From: Isachenkonia alkalipeptolytica
GTDB taxonomy: Bacteria > Bacillota > Clostridia > Peptostreptococcales > T1SED10-28
Reading direction: 5' to 3'
NCBI RefSeq assembly: GCF_009910325.1
Contig: NZ_SUMG01000004.1
Location: 1-64,000, forward strand
DNA: 64,000 nt
This document shows positions 16,762-25,561 of this stretch, piece by piece. Within the stretch, counting starts at the first letter, position 1; each line of letters starts with the position of its first letter. The position numbers and the translations under genes are program-made. The notes under the pieces were generated by a model. The model did no database searches and was not told the DNA's origin. It saw nothing but the letters and a program-made list of their open reading frames with translations.

Positions 16762-17457
16762 CTATTGTATCAAAGCCTCCAGCTTCTCCGGTTGCAAAAG
16801 GGTGAAGTGATTCTTATGATACCGGATCAAACCTTGATCCTTAAGGTTTTGCAGTTCTCTAGAGAGGGAGGGTCTGGGCATCCCGAGGTAATCCGCCATT
16901 TCCTGACGATTGTGGGGGAGGTTAATAGAAGGACTGCCTTGCATTCGGTATTGATCCATAAGATACATGGCTACCCGCTGTTTTAGCCGGTCATAGGATA
17001 GAATCCGAACTTTGTTGCTCATCATCCAGACCTTGTTGGAGAGAAGGCCCATCAGATTTTTTAAGAATTCCGGCTTTAATTTACACAGTCGTAGAATGGC
17101 TGTTTCGGAAATGTAGAGAATCACTGTGTTTTTTTCTGAAAAAAGAGAAGAGGGAAAGTGCTTATGATCGGAAAAAATAATGACTTCACCAAAGGTGTCT
17201 CCCGGTTTTAGTTCCGTGATCGTAGTTTCTTTTCCTGAAAGGTGCAATTTTTTTACTGCCACGGAACCTTCCAGAACCAGACTGATACCACTGCAAACCT
17301 CTCCCTCGGAAGCGATTAACGTCGGATCGGGATAAGAAATAATGTCTGCAGTAAGGTCCCGAAATATCAGTTCCAGGGAAGAGGGGGGAATGCTTTGAAA
17401 CAATAGGGATTTGGAGATGGTCTGTAGTTGAGGTTTGGTTAATAAAGAATTTTTCAT
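16762..17457 (-). CDS. Crp/Fnr-family transcription regulator
   Basis: The 231-residue protein has an N-terminal cyclic-nucleotide-type beta barrel (about residues 20-125, with GEVCSGISLVLEGSV and KPGDTFGEV) and a C-terminal HTH (NRQEMADYLGMPRPSLSREL, near 180-200). The cysteine pattern of oxygen-sensing Fnr is absent; the barrel may bind another effector or none. It is divergent from a NapH-like ferredoxin gene and a cupin gene, likely targets. A 14-bp palindrome lies between the two starts. AGGAGGG precedes its ATG. Confidence 0.88.
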   Translation of the reverse strand: MKNSLLTKPQLQTISKSLLFQSIPPSSLELIFRDLTADIISYPDPTLIASEGEVCSGISLVLEGSVAVKKLHLSGKETTITELKPGDTFGEVIIFSDHKHFPSSLFSEKNTVILYISETAILRLCKLKPEFLKNLMGLLSNKVWMMSNKVRILSYDRLKQRVAMYLMDQYRMQGSPSINLPHNRQEMADYLGMPRPSLSRELQNLKDQGLIRYHKNHFTLLQPEKLEALIQ

Positions 17458-17470
17458 AAAACCCTCCTTC

Positions 17471-17484
17471 GTAACATTTGTTAC
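17471..17484. promoter_or_regulatory. Palindromic operator between Crp-type regulator and NapH-like gene
   Basis: GTAACATTTGTTAC is a perfect inverted repeat with 6-bp arms. A possible plus-strand promoter overlaps it: TTGTTA at 17478-17483 and TATATT at 17502-17507, 18 bases apart. It is the obvious binding site for the divergent Crp/Fnr-family protein. Confidence 0.65.
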
Positions 17485-17575
17485 ATACTCTTATCTTACA
17501 TTATATTAAAATGAAGTTAGCAATACAAGTTCAGGATGATTCTATTACGATGAATATTAAATAGGAGGTGAGAGT

Positions 17576-18250
17576 ATGGGAAAAGAAAAGAAGAAGAACA
17601 CAGGTAAAACCATAGGAAGATGGATTGTCCAAGGTTTTTTTCTACTACTTTTTACAATCTTAGCAGTGCAAGGAAGACTTCAGGCATGGATCCTTATTTT
17701 AGGCCTGGGGGTCCTGTTTAGTCTCTTTTTTGGAAGGTTATATTGCGGATGGATATGTCCTATGGGTACAGTGATGAGACTTGAATCCCGAATTTATAAA
17801 AGCCTGGGAATAAAGCGAAACAGTCCCGGGATAAAAGATTTAAAAAGTGGAAACAAAGGATATATTTCCTTATTGCAAGGATTGTTGTTAGCGGTGTTTT
17901 TCGGAGGTATGGTCGCAACTCGACGCTTCGGCCTTCAGATCAATCTGATCGTTTATCTTGTTTTGCTGGGAGCCGGGATTTCTTTGTTTTTTAAAGAAGA
18001 ACTGTGGCATAGAATTTGCCCCCACGGGATTGCTAACAGCCTTACCGCGGGGATTCAGAAACTCAAAGGAAGAAAAATGGTCATTGAGAAAGAACGCTGT
18101 ATCGGATGCGGAAAATGTGAGCAGGTATGCCCTAATCTGGCGATAGTGGCCTCAGGGGAGGAAAAAAAACGGCGTATTGTTACCAAAGATTGTCTGGTAT
18201 GTTTTGAATGTCAAAGGGTTTGTCCGACGCAGGCCATCGCCTATCGATAA
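17576..18250 (+). CDS. NapH-like membrane ferredoxin protein
   Basis: The 224-residue protein has about four membrane helices, the cysteine motifs YCGWICPMGT and RICPHGI that border them, and two C-terminal [4Fe-4S] motifs, CIGCGKCEQVCP and CLVCFECQRVCP. This is the layout of NapH/YccM/RdxA-type proteins that move electrons across the membrane to or from a ferredoxin-like partner. No terminal reductase is adjacent. An AGGAGGTG ribosome site precedes the ATG. The divergent Crp-type gene probably controls it, with the downstream cupin gene 46 bases after the stop in the same transcript. Confidence 0.85.
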   Translation: MGKEKKKNTGKTIGRWIVQGFFLLLFTILAVQGRLQAWILILGLGVLFSLFFGRLYCGWICPMGTVMRLESRIYKSLGIKRNSPGIKDLKSGNKGYISLLQGLLLAVFFGGMVATRRFGLQINLIVYLVLLGAGISLFFKEELWHRICPHGIANSLTAGIQKLKGRKMVIEKERCIGCGKCEQVCPNLAIVASGEEKKRRIVTKDCLVCFECQRVCPTQAIAYR

Positions 18251-18296
18251 TCTGTCGGCCTTCTAGGCGATATTAAAAATTGAAAGGAGTATTAAA

Positions 18297-18614
18297 ATGA
18301 AAATTATACGAATGCAAGAAATTGAAGGAAACAAGAATCAGCGGGGAGTTACGGTTAAAAAATTGATTGATCATGATAATACCCGGGTGATGAACCTGAC
18401 CTTACAACCCGAGGACCATGTCCCCCATCACAAAGTGCCCGTGGATGTGTTTTTCTATATTGTAAAAGGGAAAGGAACCATTCAGATCGGAGAGGAAACA
18501 TCAACTGTTCAGGCAACGGATATCATACTTTGTCCTCCAGAGGTGGAAATGGCTTTATGGGCGGATCAAGGAGAAGAATTTAGTGTGCTTAACGTGAAAA
18601 CACCGAACTTTTAA
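18297..18614 (+). CDS. Small cupin-domain protein
   Basis: The 105-residue protein is a single cupin barrel. Likely metal ligands are seen in PEDHVPHHKVPVDVFFYIVKGKG, with two or three histidines and a later aspartate, and a second motif around GEEFSVLNV. Single-domain cupins of this type bind a metal and often act as small-molecule sensors or isomerases; function cannot be assigned. It follows the NapH-like gene and precedes a terminator. AAAGGAG lies before the ATG. Confidence 0.8.
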   Translation: MKIIRMQEIEGNKNQRGVTVKKLIDHDNTRVMNLTLQPEDHVPHHKVPVDVFFYIVKGKGTIQIGEETSTVQATDIILCPPEVEMALWADQGEEFSVLNVKTPNF

Positions 18615-18685
18615 CGAAAGTGGCGGCAGCATATCCCATCGGCAGGAAATTATGACAACAAACAAAAAAATATGAAAATAATCTT

Positions 18686-18725
18686 AACGCCTGAAGAGTT
18701 CCTTAGAACTTTAGGCGTTTTTTTA
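18686..18725 (+). terminator. Terminator after the cupin gene
   Basis: AACGCCT (18686-18692) and AGGCGTT (18713-18719), with an inner AGTTC/GAACT stem, are followed by a T run. Confidence 0.9.
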
Positions 18726-18872
18726 AAGCCTATTATAGAGCACTTCATGAGGATAAGGGAAAAACTGGGCGGAATTTGGGGTTTATTTTTTTTGTAGCTT
18801 ACTATATACTTGTTTTTGCAGACTTCTGTGTAATTGTGTATGAAGTTTTTGGAAGATCGGCAGGAGGTAATT

Positions 18873-19853
18873 ATGAAATTCAGAAGGAAAAAAGAAAATT
18901 CGCATTTAGCCGAGAAAGATAAAAAGCAATTCACCATAATGCTCATTCCCCACGGGAAGGGAAAGCCCAAAAGCCTGGGAATATCACTGAAAACCATGTT
19001 TTTAACCGGGATGGGACTGGTTATGACTTTAGGATTTCTAACTTTTTTTTCGACCTACTATTTCCAGGAGTACCGAAGCACCCATGATGCCCTAGACATC
19101 GCTAAGGAAGTGAGGGAAGAGGTAATTGTCGAAAATCAAAGGCAGCGTGAGGAGATAGAGGCCCTTGAAGGCTATGCCATGGATGTGGAAAAAGAGGTTT
19201 CCGATCTGGCGGATCTGCAAAAGGAAATCATCGAACTGGTAGGATTAGACAGTGAAGCCTATGCAACTTTAGAAACTAAGACAGCTCCGGTGACCCGATC
19301 GAGAAACTTAAATATCGACGGATCGAATCCATTGGACAGACAAATTGTCCAACAAGGAGGAGAAGATCTTTTAGCACCGTTAATCGAACAACGTAAGACG
19401 GAGATGACTTCCCTGATTCCGGAAGTTGAGGATCAAATCGAATACCTGGATGCAAAACCCAATGTTTTGCCCGCGGAGGGGCGGATCACCTCACCCTTTG
19501 GGGAACGGAGAGACCCTTTCAACAGGACCCTGCGTCAGCATAACGGTGTGGATATTGCCAATGATTTTAATACACCCATACATGCGGCGGGAACCGGTGT
19601 GGTAACCTTCTCCGGTTATCAGGGAAGTTACGGAAGAGTGATCGTCATCTCCCATGGGAACGGCTATGAAAGCCTTTATGCCCATAATCAGAAAAATTTG
19701 GTCTCGGAAGGGGACCGGGTTGAAAAGCATGAGGAGATAGCAAAGATGGGAAGTAGCGGTCGAAGCACCGGACCCCATGTGCACTTTGAAGTGCGGGAAA
19801 ATGGAACACCCATCGATCCGAAATCAATTTTAAGAGACGAAAACGAAAACTAA
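18873..19853 (+). CDS. Membrane-anchored M23 (LytM-type) peptidoglycan peptidase
   Basis: The 326-residue protein has a basic cytoplasmic start, a membrane segment (about residues 40-65), a coiled-coil-like stretch (about 75-130) and a C-terminal M23 domain with HNGVDIAND, SHGNGYESLYAHN and GPHVHFEV, which supply the zinc ligands (H, D, HxH). The catalytic residues look complete, unlike regulators such as EnvC. It probably trims peptidoglycan crosslinks at the cell surface. ATG 18873 follows CAGGAGG; the frame opens 13 codons earlier without such a site. It is ten bases ahead of a bactofilin gene, a common pairing where the filament locates the peptidase. Confidence 0.9.
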   Translation: MKFRRKKENSHLAEKDKKQFTIMLIPHGKGKPKSLGISLKTMFLTGMGLVMTLGFLTFFSTYYFQEYRSTHDALDIAKEVREEVIVENQRQREEIEALEGYAMDVEKEVSDLADLQKEIIELVGLDSEAYATLETKTAPVTRSRNLNIDGSNPLDRQIVQQGGEDLLAPLIEQRKTEMTSLIPEVEDQIEYLDAKPNVLPAEGRITSPFGERRDPFNRTLRQHNGVDIANDFNTPIHAAGTGVVTFSGYQGSYGRVIVISHGNGYESLYAHNQKNLVSEGDRVEKHEEIAKMGSSGRSTGPHVHFEVRENGTPIDPKSILRDENEN

Positions 19854-19863
19854 GGAGGATACC

Positions 19864-20253
19864 ATGTTTCAAAAGAAAGAGAAAAACAAAGCCGTCAGTC
19901 AACCGCCGGAAACCTTCGACACGTTAATAGGAGAAGGCAACCTGTTGGAAGGCAATCTCACAAGCCCTCAATCCTTAAGAATTGACGGGAAAGTTATCGG
20001 AGATATAAAAACCGAGGGAACCCTGCACATTGGTGAAACCGGGAGAGTAGAGGGTTCAGTCAGCGCAGTAAATGTAATATTATCCGGAATCGTGGATGGA
20101 AATATTGAAAGTTTGGAAACCCTTCGAATTACCGATAAAGGAAAACTTATAGGAAATGCAACGATTAAAACCTTAATCATTGATGAAAATGGGGTTTTTG
20201 AAGGCAATTCCAAAATGCATCAGGAAAAAAGTCAAGAGCAAGATAGCGAATAG
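19864..20253 (+). CDS. Bactofilin
   Basis: The 129-residue protein has the bactofilin beta-helix repeats with short glycine-rich turns: IGEGNLLEGNLTSPQSLRID, GKVIGDIKTEGTLHIGETG, IVDGNIESLETLRITD and GKLIGNATIKTLIIDENG. Bactofilins polymerise without nucleotide into filaments at the membrane. Gene order with an M23 peptidase is typical. AAGGAGG precedes the ATG by four to five bases. It ends before a 20-bp perfect hairpin. Confidence 0.9.
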   Translation: MFQKKEKNKAVSQPPETFDTLIGEGNLLEGNLTSPQSLRIDGKVIGDIKTEGTLHIGETGRVEGSVSAVNVILSGIVDGNIESLETLRITDKGKLIGNATIKTLIIDENGVFEGNSKMHQEKSQEQDSE

Positions 20254-20272
20254 CCAAAGGATAGACAAAAGA

Positions 20273-20315
20273 AGAGGCCGTTGTTTGCGTCATAATGACG
20301 CAAACAACGGCCTCT
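20273..20315. repeat. Perfect 20-bp stem hairpin after bactofilin
   Basis: The arms (20273-20292 and 20296-20315) start with AGAGGCCGTTGTTTGCG and have a 3-base loop. The following T run is interrupted, so it may be a terminator or a palindrome of another kind. The remaining bases to 20549 hold a possible promoter (TTGACA 20420, TATAAA 20441, short spacer of 15). Confidence 0.85.
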
Positions 20316-20549
20316 CTTTAGATTTTCTCTTTCTTGGGTTCAGGGCTACTGAGGCACGGATTTAATGATACGCATGTTTTATTCATAAAAAAGAAGGGTA
20401 AATGCTAGATGATAATAATTTGACATCATCAAAAAGCTGCTATAAAAAGAGAAGATAACCCTGATCATCTCAAGCGCTTGCACGATCATATCCAATGTGA
20501 AATTATTTTTTGCAGGAATCTACATAAAATTTAACAAGAGGTGATAAAA

Positions 20550-21884
20550 ATGAAATATGACATTATCGTAATTGGCGGAGGTCCCGGTGGAAAGGCCTGT
20601 TCCATTGAAGCGGCCCGGCGGGGACTAAAGGTGGCCTTGGTTGAAAAAGATGGTTCCGGTGGGAATGCAATCCATCAAGGATATATACCGATGAAAATTA
20701 TGCTTGATGAAATGATTAAAAACACAATCGGAAAGGATCCTATAAACTTAACCGAAAGTTTAAAAACCCTCGGGGTCAGAATGGAAAAAGCAAAAGAAGG
20801 GTGGAAGCGTTCCCTGGAGAGAGCAGGGGTGAATAGCTACTATGGTGAAGCAGAAATAATCTCTGAACAAGAAGTGAGGGTTATGGTTGATGGTGGAACA
20901 ACTACTTTAATGGGAGGAAGTCTTGTGGTGGCTACGGGTTCAAAACCATCTTCGCCAATAGCCCCGCAGCTGGACGAGGGTAGGGGGATAATCTCCTATA
21001 AAGAAGTTTTGACAGGAAAGTGGCTGAGTTTAAAAGATGTGGTGATCTTAGGAGGAAATATTGAAGGCTGTGAATTTGCCACATTATTCAATAAAATGGG
21101 GGCAAGGGTTAGAATCCTGGAACTGGGAGATCGGATCATGCCAATGTGTGACCTGGACCAATCTCAATTTTTGAAGGAAGAATTTGAAAAACAAGGGATC
21201 GAAATAAAAACCAATTCTACGGTTACGGAGAGCCAATACAACAAAGAGGGTAAGCTGGAAGTGCATTGTACTAATAAAGTTGACGGTACCAGTGAAAAAC
21301 TGTTGTCAGATGCTTTGTTGGTGACCGGGGCAAGTAAGCCGGTGCTACCCCGGGGGATCGAAAAACTCGATCTTGATCGGGGTGAAAACAATACGATCAA
21401 GGTTAATGAGTACCTGGAGACTACTCAAAAAGGGGTCTATGCAATAGGCGATGTGACAGGGGGTATCACTTCGGCAAACGCTGCCATCCTCGAAGGCAAA
21501 ACCGCAGCCGAAATTATTGCCGGGCAAAAGAACCCTGTAAACTATAAAGGGATGAGTTATGTATGTTTTACAGATCCCCAGCTTTCCGGTGTAGGGCTAA
21601 GGGAAATAGATGCCAGGGAAAGACAGGTTAATTACCAGGTGAAAAAGGCCTATTTTTCTGAAAACATGAGGGCGATAAGCCAAGGCTATGAAAAAGGCTT
21701 TATTAAGATCCTAGTGGATGCTGATAAGCAGACGATACTGGGGGTGCATTTGGCCGGGGATGACATTGCAGAATTAATTCCTATTGGAGCCTTAGCATGC
21801 CGACAGGACTTACCTATTGAAGTAATCAGAGATTTACCCCTGGCCCATCCAACCATGACAGAAATTATCAACGAAGCATTATAG
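20550..21884 (+). CDS. FAD/NAD oxidoreductase of the dihydrolipoamide dehydrogenase fold, lacking redox cysteines
   Basis: The 444-residue protein has the full architecture of pyridine nucleotide-disulfide oxidoreductases: FAD motif IVIGGGPGGKAC at the start, NAD motif VVILGGNIEGCE in the middle, second FAD motif YAIGDVTGG and the C-terminal dimer domain with LAHPTMTE, where the His is the usual base. At the place of the CxxxxC disulfide (GGTCLNVGCIP in relatives) it reads GGNAIHQGYIP, without cysteine. It therefore cannot cycle electrons through the normal disulfide. No lipoyl-enzyme genes are near. It may be an NAD(P)H oxidoreductase with a different acceptor. ATG 20550 lies after AAGAGGTG. 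Confidence 0.85.
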   Translation: MKYDIIVIGGGPGGKACSIEAARRGLKVALVEKDGSGGNAIHQGYIPMKIMLDEMIKNTIGKDPINLTESLKTLGVRMEKAKEGWKRSLERAGVNSYYGEAEIISEQEVRVMVDGGTTTLMGGSLVVATGSKPSSPIAPQLDEGRGIISYKEVLTGKWLSLKDVVILGGNIEGCEFATLFNKMGARVRILELGDRIMPMCDLDQSQFLKEEFEKQGIEIKTNSTVTESQYNKEGKLEVHCTNKVDGTSEKLLSDALLVTGASKPVLPRGIEKLDLDRGENNTIKVNEYLETTQKGVYAIGDVTGGITSANAAILEGKTAAEIIAGQKNPVNYKGMSYVCFTDPQLSGVGLREIDARERQVNYQVKKAYFSENMRAISQGYEKGFIKILVDADKQTILGVHLAGDDIAELIPIGALACRQDLPIEVIRDLPLAHPTMTEIINEAL

Positions 21885-21894
21885 GAAAAACAGC

Positions 21895-21957
21895 AAAAAG
21901 GGGACGGCAGGTATTCGGTACACAGGATGTACCGAATACCTCCGTCCCCTTTGGTTC
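21895..21957. repeat. Long palindrome, family member 3
   Basis: Arms contain GGGGACGG and GGTATTCGGTACA, with loop CAGGA; the left arm has one extra C compared with the right. It lies between the oxidoreductase gene and the convergent anti-sigma gene, and CTTTGGTTCAT is repeated just after it. Confidence 0.9.
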
Positions 21958-21975
21958 ATCTTTGGTTCATTTTCG

Positions 21976-23298
21976 TTATTGTTCATATTCTTCGGGAATT
22001 GCAAGAACCTCAATGGGAACTATAAGCATTTGACCCTCTTCACTTTCGTAGTTTTCATCAGGGTCTTCTATATGAATATACAAACGGTAAATCGGTGACA
22101 AGTAACGGGCGGTGGTGTAACTATAGTAAAACACCTCTGCCCTTACAATGTGTTCAAGTTTCAGTTCCTGTCCAAAAATTTCTCGGCCTTTCCGTTCTTC
22201 AACAATGTATTCCAGGGACCGAAGAGGAATTTCATCCAACACCTCAAAGGGCTCTAAGTGATAATAGGGAATTGAGATCCGCGGTGGATCCAGCAGATCA
22301 CCCTCTGAATAATTTGATGCACTGTAGCCAAACCGGGTCTGATTGAATTGATCATGAAAAAACTGTTCTATAGGGTTTTCCGCGGTTTCCACGTATGTTA
22401 CGGAGGAACTCAACCGATTGTTGTCATCGATACGATAACTAAGTTCTCTTTGAGGGCTCTGATAGTTGAGAAGATCGGAAACCATGGGATAGTAATACTC
22501 CTGATAGAACTCCATAGCTTCTTCCACGTTTTTTTCCTGAAAGGACTCTCGATTAATATTCTCCGGATATCCAACGTTGGAGATGTATATTTCTAGATTC
22601 GGTGTCATAAATATCTGGAGTCCGTTCTCCAGAGTGATACTGCTATTGTCCTTTTCCGCAACTTCCAGCCCCAATTTTTTGGCGATTTCCGTTAGGATAG
22701 ATTGAATCTCTTCATATTCTTCGGGAGTGTACATACCCGGCATACCTGTAGGAACAGGGTTAATAAACACCGGCATGGATTCAATACCAAGCTCCTGCAA
22801 CTCATCAATGTCTATATTCCTAGATAAAGGGCTATCCTGGAGTTTAAGTTCCAGTTCCGATAAATCGTCAACCAGGAACATAGGATCTCCCATTCCTCCC
22901 GGATCAGGGGGAATCTCAAAGGTAATATATTTTTCATCCTCCGGCTCCTCAATCTCTTCTTCATCCGGTTCTTCAGCGAGATCTTCATCCTCATCCTCTT
23001 CCTTTGGCTCTTCAATAACTTCTTCATCCTTGTCCCGGTCATCCTCATCCTCTACCATCTCTTCATCCTTTTCTTCATCCCCGTGCAGGGAGTCCTGTCC
23101 GCCCCAATCAAGAAACTCCTGCAGTAATAAAAAAGAGGTGATCAGCACAAGAATTCCTGCGGCAAGGGCAATCATCTGTCGGCGTTTCTTTTGTTTCTTT
23201 TTTTGATAAATCCCCTGAAGCATCCGGTCTTTATCGTCCTTATTTAAATCAATGGAGGTAAAAGCCTCACGAAAGCCTTTATTTTTCATTTTCTTCAC
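21976..23298 (-). CDS. Putative anti-sigma factor with large extracellular domain
   Basis: The 440-residue protein has a short basic cytoplasmic part (1-40), one membrane segment (about 42-62), an extremely acidic linker (about 75-125, mostly E and D) and an external domain of about 310 residues without recognised motif. The gene overlaps the ECF sigma gene by 20 bases and is cotranscribed with it, the standard place for the anti-sigma factor. The cytoplasmic part is too short for a zinc anti-sigma domain and has no HxxxCxxC, so binding to sigma would have to use a short helical segment. The outer domain probably senses an envelope signal. Role is inferred from position. Confidence 0.7.
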   Translation of the reverse strand: MKKMKNKGFREAFTSIDLNKDDKDRMLQGIYQKKKQKKRRQMIALAAGILVLITSFLLLQEFLDWGGQDSLHGDEEKDEEMVEDEDDRDKDEEVIEEPKEEDEDEDLAEEPDEEEIEEPEDEKYITFEIPPDPGGMGDPMFLVDDLSELELKLQDSPLSRNIDIDELQELGIESMPVFINPVPTGMPGMYTPEEYEEIQSILTEIAKKLGLEVAEKDNSSITLENGLQIFMTPNLEIYISNVGYPENINRESFQEKNVEEAMEFYQEYYYPMVSDLLNYQSPQRELSYRIDDNNRLSSSVTYVETAENPIEQFFHDQFNQTRFGYSASNYSEGDLLDPPRISIPYYHLEPFEVLDEIPLRSLEYIVEERKGREIFGQELKLEHIVRAEVFYYSYTTARYLSPIYRLYIHIEDPDENYESEEGQMLIVPIEVLAIPEEYEQ

Positions 23299-23770
23299 CT
23301 CCCAGTGTCTTCTTCAACATTTCCCGACCCCTTGCCAGCTGAGAACGGACAGTGGGCTCCTTTGTCATCAGTAATTTAGCAATTTCCACCGAGCTGTAGC
23401 CTTCATAATAATATAGATAAATCGGGGTTTTGTACTTCTCCGGCAGTGCAAGAATTTCATCAAACACTTCGAACTCATAGTGATCCCGGTGTTTGACTTG
23501 CTCTAATCGGTCGTCGTCCCCGGTGCGTTTTTTTCGAAACCAATACTTCAATTTGTTTTTACAGATATTTGAGGCGGTCACAATAAACCAACCCTTTTCA
23601 TGGCTTTCGCCGTTAAAGGGAGGGGCTTTTTCCATTGCCTTAAGAAAGGTCTCCTGAAGGGCATCTTCCGCCTCGGAGGAATTTTTCATGAACATATAGC
23701 ATACCCTAAAAACGGGATCAGCGTTCCGTCGGTAAATCTCTTCAAATTCTTCCTTAGCCATAGAAAGCAA
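23279..23770 (-). CDS. ECF (group IV) RNA polymerase sigma factor
   Basis: The 163-residue protein has region 2 at about residues 10-75 (EEIYRRNADPVFRVCYMF, EAEDALQETFLKAMEK, GWFIVTASNICKNKL) and region 4 at about 105-155 (LPEKYKTPIYLYYYEGYSSVEIAKLL, then TVRSQLARGREMLKK). It lacks regions 1 and 3, as expected for ECF. The frame begins with TTG 23770, seven bases after AGAGGTG; ATG 23761 is an alternative. The promoter before it shares a bipartite motif with the promoter of the divergent lipoprotein gene, which indicates autoregulation and a direct target. Confidence 0.92.
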   Translation of the reverse strand: MLSMAKEEFEEIYRRNADPVFRVCYMFMKNSSEAEDALQETFLKAMEKAPPFNGESHEKGWFIVTASNICKNKLKYWFRKKRTGDDDRLEQVKHRDHYEFEVFDEILALPEKYKTPIYLYYYEGYSSVEIAKLLMTKEPTVRSQLARGREMLKKTLGGEENEK

Positions 23771-23816
23771 AACCGGACACCTCTCTTTCGGGATTGTTTA
23801 AACTCGCTGTTATAAA

Positions 23817-23847
23817 GGATACAATCGGCAAGACCGATTCGTTGCAA
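23817..23847 (-). promoter_or_regulatory. Predicted ECF promoter of the sigma/anti-sigma operon
   Basis: Reading on the minus strand, TTGCAACG (23847-23840) is followed after exactly 12 bases by CGATTGTATCC (23827-23817). The same two blocks with the same spacing occur divergently at 23929-23959. Confidence 0.75.
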
Positions 23848-23928
23848 AATATTGTTCAATTGCTAAAATATAAAGTCGTCTTTAAAACCCTAGCATAAAT
23901 ACGTTGAATTTTCAATCAATAAAAAAGT

Positions 23929-23959
23929 TTGCAACGGATTCATCGCTTCGGTTGTGTCC
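23929..23959 (+). promoter_or_regulatory. Predicted ECF promoter of the divergent lipoprotein gene
   Basis: TTGCAACG (23929-23936), 12 bases, then CGGTTGTGTCC (23949-23959), differing from the minus-strand copy by only two bases in the second block. The spacer sequences differ, so the blocks are conserved specifically. Confidence 0.75.
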
Positions 23960-24032
23960 TAAGTAGAACCCCATTTTTATAAGGGATGTTAAAAGGCGAT
24001 TATAGCAGGGGGAAAACTAAGGAGGGAATACT

Positions 24033-25385
24033 ATGTATAAGGGAACAGGAATGGAGAAGGGACCGGCAATCATTATTTTTATAGCAATTATAGGAATCCT
24101 CATGATGGGCTGTACCGAGGAAGAGGCATTAAACAACGGTCAGGAAGAGGGAGCTCAAGAGGAAACCGATGCGTGGGAAAATGAATCCGGTTTGGAAGAG
24201 GCGAAGGACGAAGAAGAAAACCAAGAGGATGAGAGCATGGGTAGGGAAATCAACGAGGTTTCGAAAGATGAGCTTCAAGATTTGGAAGTTTTGAATTATG
24301 AAATAAAAGAACGATGGACACTCTCCAATGATGAAAAATATATTCTGACAGAAATCCCCACAGCACCGGGGACGGTACATCAGATTTCGGATTTTGATGA
24401 GTGGAAAAGAGATTATGATGCTCAAGCAGAGTTAAGGGACAATAAAGAACATTTGGATTCCCTGGGAGTTGTCGTGCCATTGTTATCAGACGCGATGATC
24501 GACCCCGAAGACACCAGATCCACTCGATTGGAAAATCACCCGATAGATGCCGACTTATTTATCAGTACAATCAACCTATATGAGATTTCGCCGGATGGAA
24601 AGCAACTTCTCTACAGAGCCTTTATGTATGACGAAGAAGGGCAGCATGAAGGTCCTGACGGAATTTCCCAAACCTTTATTGCAAACTTTGGCATCCCAGT
24701 GGAGCCAAAAGAGATGGCCATAGGGAATGAATCTTTTCAAATAAACCCCTTTTGGTCAGAAAGCAGCGAGGAAATTTATTATGTTCTCGAGGATGGGTTG
24801 TATTCCTATCATATGCATGAAGATAGGGAAAAACTTGTACTCCCTTCTGAAGACCTGCCGGGGATCCCAAGGGAAAAGGACGAGGGAGATCGGAGCGAAA
24901 TCTTTTATGATAACTACCGCAGTGATCAGGGGACCTATCTCTACTATGTCTATGAGGATAAAATTATGAAAGTCACCTTCGGCGGTGAACCTGAAGCGGA
25001 AATCTTGTATGAAGGCATTGAAGGGGAAGAGATAGAGGAAATGACAGTGCTGCAAGAAGACCTTTTGCTTGTGTCCTATGAATCGGGCATTTTCAATAAA
25101 GATGATGTTCTGCTCTTTAACGGCGAGAAAATAGAAATTGAAAAATCCATCCATAAAGCAAGTTTTCATAGTTATCATATCAGTGAATCCGGGGATATTT
25201 TTCTTCTTTTTATCGATCGTGACGGAGCGGAAGTACAGATCTTTGAACGGGATTTAAATAAAGAGAAGGCCTACCGGCTACCTGATTCCTTTGGTCATTC
25301 CTCTGTCTTAGGGGAAGTACCTGGTGAAAAGGGAGAATTGGCTGTGATCGGCGAAGGAGTGTACTACCCGCTTTCAAAGGAGTAA
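24033..25385 (+). CDS. Large acidic lipoprotein, predicted ECF sigma target
   Basis: The 450-residue protein has a lipoprotein signal peptide with lipobox LMMGC (Cys27), an acidic linker (about 28-75) and a folded domain after about 85. Repeated stretches such as YEISPDGKQLLYRAF, WSESSEEIYYVLEDGLYSY and YHISESGDIFLLF look like beta-propeller blades of the TolB/WD40-like kind. The gene is divergent from the sigma/anti-sigma operon and preceded by a matching ECF-type promoter. AAGGAGGG lies before the ATG. It may report envelope status or bind a ligand; nothing identifies the ligand. Confidence 0.75.
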   Translation: MYKGTGMEKGPAIIIFIAIIGILMMGCTEEEALNNGQEEGAQEETDAWENESGLEEAKDEEENQEDESMGREINEVSKDELQDLEVLNYEIKERWTLSNDEKYILTEIPTAPGTVHQISDFDEWKRDYDAQAELRDNKEHLDSLGVVVPLLSDAMIDPEDTRSTRLENHPIDADLFISTINLYEISPDGKQLLYRAFMYDEEGQHEGPDGISQTFIANFGIPVEPKEMAIGNESFQINPFWSESSEEIYYVLEDGLYSYHMHEDREKLVLPSEDLPGIPREKDEGDRSEIFYDNYRSDQGTYLYYVYEDKIMKVTFGGEPEAEILYEGIEGEEIEEMTVLQEDLLLVSYESGIFNKDDVLLFNGEKIEIEKSIHKASFHSYHISESGDIFLLFIDRDGAEVQIFERDLNKEKAYRLPDSFGHSSVLGEVPGEKGELAVIGEGVYYPLSKE

Positions 25386-25474
25386 TATCAAAAAACAGGA
25401 GACAATGGTGCAAATGGGCAGGGGCAACAGACTTGTTGAACAAGGCTGAAAGAAAATTATTGAAATTCCCATAT

Positions 25475-25483
25475 TGTTATAAT
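25475..25483 (+). promoter_or_regulatory. Extended -10 promoter before the WG-repeat gene
   Basis: TGTTATAAT is an extended -10 element 79 bases before the start codon; no good -35 at standard spacing is seen. Confidence 0.45.
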
Positions 25484-25561
25484 AGTATGAAGGAAAGTTG
25501 TATGAATATTTTGTCAAAAACCAGTCGCGGTAATTGTGGCGGTAATTAAGGAGGACTCTAT

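Noticed and set aside
22727-23206. Serine-rich 159-codon ORF opposite the anti-sigma gene
   Set aside because: It is the antisense shadow of the Glu/Asp-rich linker: GAA/GAG and GAT read backwards give Ser and Phe codons. No ribosome site supports it.
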